Source of the DNA: Micrococcales bacterium
GTDB taxonomy: Bacteria > Actinomycetota > Actinomycetes > Actinomycetales > Dermatophilaceae
Assembly: GCA_030452775.1 (NCBI GenBank)
Contig: JAKDLQ010000095.1
Coordinates: forward strand, 1-8,334
Length of the DNA: 8,334 bases
Reading direction: 5' to 3'
Shown: positions 1 through 4,586 of the stretch, one piece after another
How the letters are laid out: every line of letters starts with the position of its first letter
How positions within the stretch are numbered: the first letter of the stretch is position 1
Translations under genes and position numbers: made by a program
The notes under the pieces: model-generated
The model's database searches: none
Told to the model about the DNA's origin: nothing
The model's input: the letters and a program-made list of their open reading frames with translations, nothing else

Positions 1-23
1 CCGCCATCAAGAAGGCCGCCTGA
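1..23 (+). CDS. 3' end of an unidentified gene (partial)
   Basis: The third frame reads A-I-K-K-A-A followed by TGA at 21-23. A Lys/Ala-rich tail is common at the C-terminus of actinobacterial DNA- or RNA-binding proteins, but six residues cannot identify a family. I report it because the frame is open to the window edge and codon use is GC-rich (gcc, atc, aag). It could equally be a chance open frame. Nothing after it is clearly coding until the transposase remnant that ends at 154. Confidence 0.3.
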
Positions 24-153
24 CCAACCGCCCAAGGTTTAATCGCAAGCTCAGAAGCTCGCGCTCGACGCCTAACTCGAAAATCAAGGTGAGCGGGCGG
101 GTCTGATCGCGCGCCGAACGCGGTGGGTTGTGTTGGCGTTGGGGTGTGCGGGT

Positions 154-357
154 TCAGGCTGCGGGGCTGAGGGTGACCTGGTAGCCGAGCGCTTCGAGTT
201 CGCGGATCTGGGTGTGTTTCTTGTGTTCTGGCCTGATGCGGGAGTCGTAGAAGTCGGGGCCGAGGTCGTGGAAGGTGGCGGTCTCATCCGAGAGTAGGTG
301 CCAGATGATGACCAGGATGGAGCGTCCGACCGCGACGACGTCCTCTAATCCCCGAGT
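154..357 (-). pseudogene. IS110-family transposase, C-terminal remnant
   Basis: On the minus strand this stretch encodes a tail running from R-G-L-E-D-V-V-A-V-G-R-S through S-I-L-V-I-I-W-H-L-L-S-D and H-D-L-G-P-D-F-Y-D to L-E-A-L-G-Y-Q-V-T-L-S-P-A-A and a TGA (154-156). I recognise this as the extreme C-terminus of IS110/IS116-type transposases (the end of the Transposase_20 region), where an 'ILVIIWHLL' helix and a 'DLGPDYY' segment are typical. Only about 65 residues of a roughly 400-residue protein remain. The upstream part of the same open frame (358-489) reads as unrelated sequence, so the N-terminal RuvC-like DEDD domain is gone. It faces the neighbouring IS1634-like remnant head to head. 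Family assignment is from memory of the motif, and the 5' boundary is approximate. Confidence 0.72.
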
Positions 358-472
358 TTCCAACGATCTCGGGTTTTCGGTGGCTGGCCCCGAGTGGGTT
401 GACGCGGATTCCCTCGTGGGCACGCAGATCCGGTGTTTGACTCCGGACCCGAAAACGCCGATAGCCCAAAGC
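358..472. other. Spacer between two transposase remnants
   Basis: There is no credible gene here. It contains short inverted words (gttttcgg at 374-381 and ccgaaaac at 450-457) that could be a decayed insertion-sequence end, but they are too short and too widely spaced to call. The breakpoint of the IS110 remnant lies at the left edge, and the start codon of the IS1634-like remnant is immediately to the right. Confidence 0.4.
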
Positions 473-790
473 ATGGCGAATCTGTACAAGAAGGTGATCA
501 GTGGCCGGCCGTACTGGTACGGCCGGAGATGGGCTGGGTCGACGGCGAACCGAAGGTGGTCTCGCAGCGGTACCTCGGCACCGCGGCAGAAATCGAGGTG
601 CTGCTAGAGGGCCGGGAGAAGGCGATGCCGCCCGTCCGGCCTGGACTCGGCACCTACCTGACGCTGGTCACGGCCTCGGGCTGGTAGTCACCCGCGAGGC
701 GGCGTCTCGCGGCTGTCACACGCCTACCCTGGCAACAAGCCCGACCTCACCCAGTTCGACGCGTCGGCGACCTCGATGAAAGTGGATTCG
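473..790 (+). pseudogene. IS1634-like (DDE) transposase, frameshifted and internally deleted
   Basis: The ATG at 473 begins M-A-N-L-Y-K-K-V-I-S-G-R-P-Y-W-Y in frame 2. After one missing base near 521-528 the reading continues in frame 1 as M-G-W-V-D-G-E-P-K-V-V-S-Q-R-Y-L-G-T-A-A-E-I-E, a typical IS1634-family N-terminus. Near 633-645 it slips to frame 3 (T-R-H-L, later G-L-V-V-T-R-E at about 678-698). Near 699 it returns to frame 2 with G-V-S-R-L-S-H-A-Y-P-G-N-K-P-D-L-T-Q-F (701-757). In intact members the 'YPGNxPDxTQF' segment lies well inside the DDE catalytic domain, so the stretch between TRHL and LVVTRE has been lost, probably more than 100 codons. No C-terminal half follows. At least three frameshifts plus the deletion mean it cannot make an active transposase. 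The family call is from motif recognition, and the right end is approximate. Confidence 0.72.
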
Positions 791-887
791 AGCCGCCCGC
801 TCGGTCGCACGTCGAATCGTGGCTCGATCATCGATCTCACCCCTTCACGGCTCACCGGTCCATAGGGCGGCACGGCAGGACAGGCCC

Positions 888-893
888 TACTCT
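888..893 (+). promoter_or_regulatory. -10 box TACTCT of a leaderless promoter
   Basis: TACTCT fits the actinobacterial TAnnnT -10 consensus and ends exactly 6 nt before the GTG at 900. That spacing places the first transcribed base at or next to the start codon. No Shine-Dalgarno sequence precedes this GTG, which agrees with leaderless translation. No clear -35 element is visible, as is common for such promoters. Confidence 0.5.
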
Positions 894-899
894 GACGAT

Positions 900-1220
900 G
901 TGCGTATCGATATAGACGACCTGCTGGCCGAGCGGGAGGACCGGCTCCAAGCAGCGCTCGCGGAGCTGACCAAACCGGCCGGCGAGGTCGGCACGATCTC
1001 GTTCGGCAAGCGCGTCGGCGAGGGGACCTCGATGGCGGTCGACCGTCTCACCGCGGTGTCGACGCAGGAGCATCTGCTCGCGATGCTGGAGGACGTCCGG
1101 CGGGCCCGACAGCGCGTGGCGCAAGGCAGCTACGGCCTGTGCGAGGTGTGCGGGAAACCGATCCCCGAGGAACGGCTCGAGGTGCGCCCCTGGGCGGTCC
1201 GGTGTGTCGAGCACAGCTGA
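900..1220 (+). CDS. TraR/DksA-type zinc-finger protein
   Basis: This is a 106-residue protein with an N-terminal helical part (residues 1 to about 75, rich in E, R, L and A, consistent with a coiled-coil hairpin) and a C-terminal zinc finger. The finger is C81-x2-C84-x17-C102-x2-H105, within G-S-Y-G-L-C-E-V-C-G-K-P-I-P-E-E-R-L-E. This is the zf-dskA_traR signature. DksA-family proteins bind the RNA polymerase secondary channel and change transcription initiation. This one is shorter than E. coli DksA (about 150 residues), and whether it acts on polymerase is inference. The last zinc ligand is His rather than Cys. The GTG at 900 is preferred over the ATG at 819 because residues upstream of 900 come from the decayed transposase area and lack family likeness, and a TACTCT box lies 6 nt upstream. 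It is probably monocistronic; the next gene has its own promoter. Confidence 0.85.
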   Translation: MRIDIDDLLAEREDRLQAALAELTKPAGEVGTISFGKRVGEGTSMAVDRLTAVSTQEHLLAMLEDVRRARQRVAQGSYGLCEVCGKPIPEERLEVRPWAVRCVEHS

Positions 1221-1283
1221 GCTGAAACGGACCTCAGCGACCTCCGATGTCTCGCGTCTGTTCCAGGGCCAGGGGTAACGGCC

Positions 1284-1313
1284 TTGACAGGCTAACGTCG
1301 TTAGCCTTACCCT
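1284..1313 (+). promoter_or_regulatory. Promoter TTGACA - 18 bp - TACCCT of the oxidoreductase/TetR operon
   Basis: A perfect -35 hexamer TTGACA (1284-1289) is followed 18 bases later by TACCCT (1308-1313), which fits TAnnnT. The predicted transcription start is near 1320, giving an untranslated leader of about 28 bases with a strong ribosome site. The whole spacer is occupied by a 17-bp palindrome, so a bound repressor would directly exclude polymerase. Confidence 0.75.
1290..1306. promoter_or_regulatory. TetR-type operator O1 (perfect 17-bp palindrome)
   Basis: GGCTAACGTCGTTAGCC has two 8-base arms that are exact reverse complements around a central T. It begins on the base after the -35 hexamer and ends just before the -10 region. 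A second copy lies 26 bp downstream, centre to centre. The TetR gene two frames downstream is the obvious ligand, by proximity. Confidence 0.8.
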
Positions 1314-1315
1314 GA

Positions 1316-1332
1316 GGCTAACGACGTTAGCC
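1316..1332. promoter_or_regulatory. TetR-type operator O2 (perfect 17-bp palindrome)
   Basis: GGCTAACGACGTTAGCC is the exact reverse complement of O1; only the central base appears to differ because the site is read from the other strand. It covers the predicted start of transcription and abuts the Shine-Dalgarno sequence at 1334. With O1 it would bracket the -10 box. The 26-bp centre spacing is about two and a half helical turns, so two dimers would sit on opposite faces of the DNA. Confidence 0.8.
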
Positions 1333-1333
1333 A

Positions 1334-1339
1334 AGGAGG
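1334..1339 (+). promoter_or_regulatory. Shine-Dalgarno AGGAGG that sets the start at 1348
   Basis: AGGAGG ends 8 nt before the ATG at 1348 but only 2 nt before the ATG at 1342. The spacing therefore favours 1348 as the start of the oxidoreductase, two codons shorter than the longest open frame. Confidence 0.75.
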
Positions 1340-1347
1340 CGATGACA

Positions 1348-1809
1348 ATGACAATAGACGGGGCGGTGCACTACCGACGTCCGGGCTGGCTCACGAGAAA
1401 CGTCCTGAACCGGGTGGTCGCCTGGCTCACCCGACGGGGAGTCAGCATCTGGGGGAGTCGGGTGATCGAGGTGAAGGGCCGGCGCAGCGGGCTGCCGCGG
1501 CAGGTGCCGGTCAACCTCCTGTCGATCGACGGGACCCACTACCTGGTGGCGCCACGTGGCAACGCCGAGTGGGTCCGCAACGTCCGTGCTGCCGGGGGGC
1601 ATCTCGACCTGCTGCTCGGGCGGTCCCGCGAGCATCGGGTCGCGACGGAACTCGCCGACGGGGACAAGGCCGACATCCTGCGGCCCTACCTGCGGCGCTG
1701 GAAGGCCGAGGTCGGCGCGTTCTTCGACGGCGCCCACGCCGACTCGAGCGACGCCGAGCTGCAACGGATCGCGCCGCGGCATCCCGTCTTCCGGCTGTCG
1801 TCGCGGTGA
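1348..1809 (+). CDS. Nitroreductase/quinone reductase family, deazaflavin (F420)-dependent type
   Basis: The protein has 153 residues. It carries the DUF385/Ddn-like split-beta-barrel signature: V-I-E-V-K-G-R-R-S-G-L-P-R-Q-V-P-V at residues 39-55, then Y-L-V-A-P-R-G-N-A-E-W-V-R-N-V-R-A-A-G at 65-83. In characterised relatives (Ddn and FDORs of mycobacteria) these segments contact coenzyme F420 and the enzymes reduce quinones, nitroimidazoles or other electrophiles. The substrate here cannot be read from sequence, and cofactor choice (F420 or flavin) is inference. The N-terminal 30 residues are amphipathic and could touch the membrane, as in Ddn. Its TGA overlaps the GTG of the following TetR gene by 4 bases. 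The promoter with twin palindromes suggests it is inducible, perhaps by a toxic compound that it reduces. Confidence 0.85.
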   Translation: MTIDGAVHYRRPGWLTRNVLNRVVAWLTRRGVSIWGSRVIEVKGRRSGLPRQVPVNLLSIDGTHYLVAPRGNAEWVRNVRAAGGHLDLLLGRSREHRVATELADGDKADILRPYLRRWKAEVGAFFDGAHADSSDAELQRIAPRHPVFRLSSR

Positions 1810-2348
1810 GCGCTGCACCGGCACGCGCGCATCGCTCGGAGCGGGAGGCCGAGATCGTCGCTACCGCACGCCGGATCCTCGAGGCCCAGGGGCCCGACGC
1901 GCTGACGATGCGCCGGATCGGTGACGAGGTCGGCATGCGGGCGCCCTCGCTCTACAAGCACTTTCCCGGCAAGCGGCACGTCGAGGCGGCTCTCGTCGAG
2001 GACGCCTTCGCGGAGATGGGTGCCGCGCTCCACCGGGCGGTCGCGCGACCCGGCCGGCGCGGTCCCGTGGCTGCCATCCTGGCGGCATACCGCGAGATGG
2101 CGCTGGCGAACCCGCACATCTACCGCCTGGCGACGGGGCCGGACCTGCCGCGCGACCTCTTGACCCCCGGGCTCGAGGCGTGGTCCGGCGAGCCGTTCTT
2201 CCTCGCGACGGGGGAGCCGCACGTCGCACAGGCCTTGTGGGCCTTCTCCCACGGCATGGCGATCCTCGAGATCGAGGGGCGGTTCATGGACGCCTCCAAC
2301 CTTGACCGCACATGGCGCTCGGGCGCACAGGCGTTCTCGCTCCCCTGA
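1806..2348 (+). CDS. TetR-family transcriptional regulator with WHG-type C-terminal domain
   Basis: The 180-residue protein has a TetR N-terminal helix-turn-helix: E-I-V-A-T-A-R-R-I-L at 16-25, L-T-M-R-R-I-G-D-E-V-G-M at 33-44, and recognition helix R-A-P-S-L-Y-K-H-F at 45-53. The ligand-binding half contains L-W-A-F-S-H-G-M-A-I-L-E-I-E-G-R-F near the C-terminus, typical of the TetR_C_33 (WHG) domain. The GTG start overlaps the stop of the oxidoreductase gene in a GTGA, so the two are translationally coupled. Co-transcription with the gene it would control, plus two identical palindromes in the only promoter upstream, argues for autorepression. The inducing ligand is unknown. A 26-nt near-perfect palindrome follows 12 nt after the stop. 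Confidence 0.9.
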   Translation: MSAAPARAHRSEREAEIVATARRILEAQGPDALTMRRIGDEVGMRAPSLYKHFPGKRHVEAALVEDAFAEMGAALHRAVARPGRRGPVAAILAAYREMALANPHIYRLATGPDLPRDLLTPGLEAWSGEPFFLATGEPHVAQALWAFSHGMAILEIEGRFMDASNLDRTWRSGAQAFSLP

Positions 2349-2360
2349 TGCGTATGCCGC

Positions 2361-2386
2361 TCAGCTGGCGAGCGCTCGCGAGCTGA
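2361..2386 (+). terminator. Near-perfect 26-nt palindrome after the tetR gene
   Basis: A 26-base inverted repeat with a single internal mismatch (tcagct...agctga at the ends, gcgagcgctcgc at the core) lies 12 nt downstream of the tetR stop. It could fold as a GC-rich hairpin that stops transcription or protects the 3' end. There is no U-tract, so a protein-binding palindrome is an alternative. Confidence 0.4.
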
Positions 2387-2547
2387 CCGTCGCCGACGCC
2401 GCCTCGCCGTGCCGTTGCTCCACGTCGTCGACAACGCTGAGCCAGCGGCATCGGGGCATCGGAGGCGGGCTCGACCGCGTCAGCGACCGCTGTCTTGATG
2501 CATGGCTGGACGAGCAGCCGGCATGAGCGTGTGGGAGGCGACGGCAC

Positions 2548-2579
2548 CCCGGGCCCGACGGCGGCGAGAAGGGGCCGGG
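2548..2579 (-). terminator. GC-rich hairpin just after ilvA
   Basis: Bases 2548-2556 (CCCGGGCCC) pair with 2571-2579 (GGGGCCGGG) at 8 of 9 positions, with one G-G mismatch and a 15-nt loop. It begins 3 nt beyond the ilvA stop on the minus strand and can act from either side in this convergent gap. It lacks a U-tract, as many actinobacterial terminators do. The rest of 2349-2582 shows no convincing gene on either strand. Confidence 0.45.
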
Positions 2580-2582
2580 ACC

Positions 2583-3806
2583 TCAGTCGACGTGCGGATC
2601 GAAACCGTGCTGCTGTAGGTCGGCGAGGACCGCAGCGGCGTGCTCGGGGCCCTTCGTCTCGACCCGCACACCGATCTCCACCTCGTGTATCCCTAGCGGG
2701 ACAGCAGTCCGCACGTGCTCGATCTCGAGCACGTTTGCCTCGGCCCTGGCCAGGTGGTCGAGCAGCGACGCGAGCGAGCCCGGTCGATCCGGCACCCGCA
2801 CCCGGAACTGGAGGTACCGTCCCCCGGCCGTCAGCCCGTGACGGATGATGCGCAGCAGCAGGAGCGGATCGATGTTGCCGCCGGACAGGACGGCAACCAC
2901 CGGGCCGTCGACGGTGCCGGGGTCCGCGTCGAGAAGCATCGCTGCGCTCGCCGCGCCGGCCGGCTCGACGACGAGCTTGGCCCGCTCGAGCAGATAGGTG
3001 ACAGTGCGCGAGAACTGCTCCTCGCTGACAGTGCGGAAGCCATCGACCAGCTGCTCGATGATCGAGAACGGCACCTCGCCCGGGCATCCCACGGCGATGC
3101 CATCGGCCATGGTTGTCATCTTGGCCAGCGCCACCGGGTGCCCCGCCTGCAGCGAGGACGGATACGCCGCCGCCTGCTCCGCCTGCACTCCGAGGATGGT
3201 GACGTCGGGCTTGAGCGCTTTGACCGCCGTCGCGATGCCGGCGAGCAGCCCGCCGCCGCCGACGCAGACGATGATCGTGCGGACATCGGGACACTGATCG
3301 AGGATCTCCAGACCGCACGTGCCGGCGCCCGCCACGATGTCGGGGTGGTCGAACGGATGGATGAGCACGGCGCCAGTCTCCGCCTCGAACTGTTTGGCCC
3401 GGGTCAGGCACTCATCGATCGTCGAGCCGTGTTGCTCGACCTGCGCGCCGTATCCCTGGGTGGCGAGCAGCTTGGGCAGCGGCGCGCCGTGCGGCATGAA
3501 GACCGTCGAGCGGAGCCCGAGCATCTGCGCGGCCAGCGCCACGCCCTGGGCATGGTTGCCGGCGCTGGCGCACACCACCCCCCGCGCCTTCTCCTCGTCG
3601 CTGAGCCGCGCCATCCGGTTGTAGGCACCGCGGATCTTGAAGGAGCCGGCCCGTTGGAGGTTCTCGCACTTGAGATAGGTCGGGGCTCCGATGCGTTCAG
3701 CGATCCCACGATTGTGCTCAAGCGGCGTGCGACGGGCAACGCCGTCGAGCAGCCGCTGGGCCGCGAGGACGTCATCGAGACAGACGGGCAGCGTCGAGGT
3801 CGCCAT
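2583..3806 (-). CDS. ilvA: Threonine ammonia-lyase (threonine dehydratase), PLP-dependent, with ACT domain
   Basis: The enzyme (407 residues) deaminates threonine to 2-oxobutanoate and ammonia, the entry step to isoleucine. It is a fold-type II PLP enzyme. Lys57 in G-S-F-K-I-R-G-A-Y-N is the Schiff-base lysine, S-A-G-N-H-A-Q-G (81-88) is the substrate/carboxylate loop, and V-G-G-G-G-L-L-A-G (182-190) binds the PLP phosphate. A single ACT domain fills about 333-407 (F-R-V-R-V-P-D-R-P-G-S-L-A-S-L-L). The layout matches the roughly 400-residue single-ACT form (the TIGR01127 type) and differs from the long biosynthetic E. coli IlvA with two ACT-like repeats. Whether isoleucine inhibits this form is uncertain. 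It is transcribed away from pgsA and converges on tetR. The ATG at 3806 is preceded on its strand by TAGGGT 8 nt upstream, so a very short leader is possible. Confidence 0.95.
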   Translation of the reverse strand: MATSTLPVCLDDVLAAQRLLDGVARRTPLEHNRGIAERIGAPTYLKCENLQRAGSFKIRGAYNRMARLSDEEKARGVVCASAGNHAQGVALAAQMLGLRSTVFMPHGAPLPKLLATQGYGAQVEQHGSTIDECLTRAKQFEAETGAVLIHPFDHPDIVAGAGTCGLEILDQCPDVRTIIVCVGGGGLLAGIATAVKALKPDVTILGVQAEQAAAYPSSLQAGHPVALAKMTTMADGIAVGCPGEVPFSIIEQLVDGFRTVSEEQFSRTVTYLLERAKLVVEPAGAASAAMLLDADPGTVDGPVVAVLSGGNIDPLLLLRIIRHGLTAGGRYLQFRVRVPDRPGSLASLLDHLARAEANVLEIEHVRTAVPLGIHEVEIGVRVETKGPEHAAAVLADLQQHGFDPHVD

Positions 3807-3877
3807 GGGACCCCACCCTACTCGTGCCTGCGCGGTGGGGTGTGGTCTCGCCGCGACGCGGTAGGCGGCCGGGCGTC

Positions 3878-3920
3878 ACACGGCACACGGCATACGGCAT
3901 GCTCACGATGCCGTATGCCG
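3878..3920. repeat. Heptamer repeats forming a perfect 13-bp inverted repeat
   Basis: Three tandem heptamers of the form A-Y-ACGGC run from 3878 to 3898. The stretch CGGCATACGGCAT (3888-3900) is matched by its exact reverse complement ATGCCGTATGCCG (3908-3920) across a 7-nt loop (gctcacg). It lies about midway between the divergent ilvA and pgsA starts, where a terminator makes little sense for either gene. A dimeric regulator site or a dispersed palindromic repeat is more likely. Confidence 0.75.
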
Positions 3921-3957
3921 CCCAGCCGGCGTCCGAGTCGGCCAGGGGCCGTGCGGC

Positions 3958-3963
3958 TAGGCT
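3958..3963 (+). promoter_or_regulatory. -10 box TAGGCT of a leaderless promoter for pgsA
   Basis: TAGGCT (TAnnnT) ends 6 nt before the GTG at 3970, the same geometry as at 888-900. There is no Shine-Dalgarno sequence before this GTG. This would be the main promoter of the pgsA-DUF881-sbp-DUF881 operon. Confidence 0.5.
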
Positions 3964-3969
3964 CGTGTC

Positions 3970-4575
3970 GTGGACGGGGACGTGCAGGTGCAGGGCGCCG
4001 GGCCGGTATCGGGTCGGGTCCTCACTTTGCCCAACGTCCTGTCGATGATCCGGCTTGCCGGCTTGCCGCTCTTCCTCTGGGCGATCGTGACCGAGCACGA
4101 TGTCTTGGCCGTCATCATCCTCGTGGCATCGGGTATCACCGACTACCTCGACGGCAAGATCGCTCGCAGCTTTGCGATGGAGTCCAGGCTCGGCCAGTTC
4201 CTCGACCCGCTCGCGGATCGGCTCTACATCTTCACCACGCTCGTTGGGCTTGCGTGGCGCGACATCATCCCCGTGTGGCTGCTCAGCATCCTCATTGCTC
4301 GCGAGCTCGCCATGACGCTGATGCTGCTCTACCTCCGCAGTCGTGGTCAGATCGGCCTACCTGTGCACTTCGTCGGCAAGGCTGCCACGTTCAACCTGCT
4401 CTACGCCTTCCCGCTGCTGCTCCTCGCGGACCGCGCCGACTGGATCGGGGAGATCGCTCGACCCATCGGCTGGGCGTTCGCGTGGTGGGGAATCGTCCTC
4501 TACTGGTTCGCCGCCATCCTCTATGCGCTCCAGGCCAGGTTCGTGCTGTCCCGACTCCCCAAGTCCCCTCCATGA
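3970..4575 (+). CDS. pgsA: CDP-alcohol phosphatidyltransferase (PgsA2-like)
   Basis: This integral membrane enzyme (201 residues) transfers a phosphatidyl group from CDP-diacylglycerol to an alcohol. The full family motif D-x2-D-G-x2-A-R-x8-G-x3-D-x3-D is present at D58, D61, G62, A65, R66, G75, D79 and D83. These residues bind two divalent metals and the CDP moiety. About five to six hydrophobic segments follow the order expected (roughly 24-42, 46-57, 86-110, 138-152, 165-190). The position before DUF881/sbp/DUF881/gcvH/garA matches mycobacterial Rv1822 (pgsA2), a paralogue of the main phosphatidylglycerophosphate synthase. The acceptor alcohol is not certain: glycerol-3-phosphate is the default, but other cardiolipin-type acceptors are possible. 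The GTG start is supported by the leaderless -10 box. The TGA overlaps an ATG (ATGA) that opens a four-codon mini-frame leading to the next gene. Confidence 0.9.
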   Translation: MDGDVQVQGAGPVSGRVLTLPNVLSMIRLAGLPLFLWAIVTEHDVLAVIILVASGITDYLDGKIARSFAMESRLGQFLDPLADRLYIFTTLVGLAWRDIIPVWLLSILIARELAMTLMLLYLRSRGQIGLPVHFVGKAATFNLLYAFPLLLLADRADWIGEIARPIGWAFAWWGIVLYWFAAILYALQARFVLSRLPKSPP

Positions 4576-4586
4576 GTTCGTCGTGA
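4572..4586 (+). other. Four-codon mini-frame bridging pgsA and the first DUF881 gene
   Basis: ATG at 4572 overlaps the pgsA stop as ATGA. It encodes M-S-S-S and ends in a TGA (4584-4586) that overlaps the GTG (4583-4585) of the next gene as GTGA. No Shine-Dalgarno sequence precedes either start. A ribosome ending pgsA could restart here and be delivered to the DUF881 start. Coincidence cannot be excluded. Confidence 0.3.

Noticed and set aside
24..153. A tRNA or attachment site near the transposase remnants
   Set aside because: No cloverleaf, T-loop or anticodon stem could be built, and no matching repeat is present elsewhere in the window.
374..457. Inverted words gttttcgg / ccgaaaac as terminal repeats of an insertion sequence
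   Set aside because: They are only 8 bp long and 68 bases apart, with no target-site duplication and no fit to the position of either transposase remnant.
1342..1344. ATG 1342 as the start of the oxidoreductase
   Set aside because: It is only 2 nt from the AGGAGG; ATG 1348 has the proper 8-nt spacing.
2715..4586. A very long plus-strand open frame running opposite ilvA and on through pgsA
   Set aside because: It is antisense to the fully recognisable ilvA and out of frame with pgsA. Its composition (Arg/Asp/His-rich, no domain) is typical of shadow frames in high-GC DNA. Only its last four codons (the mini-frame at 4572) deserve attention.
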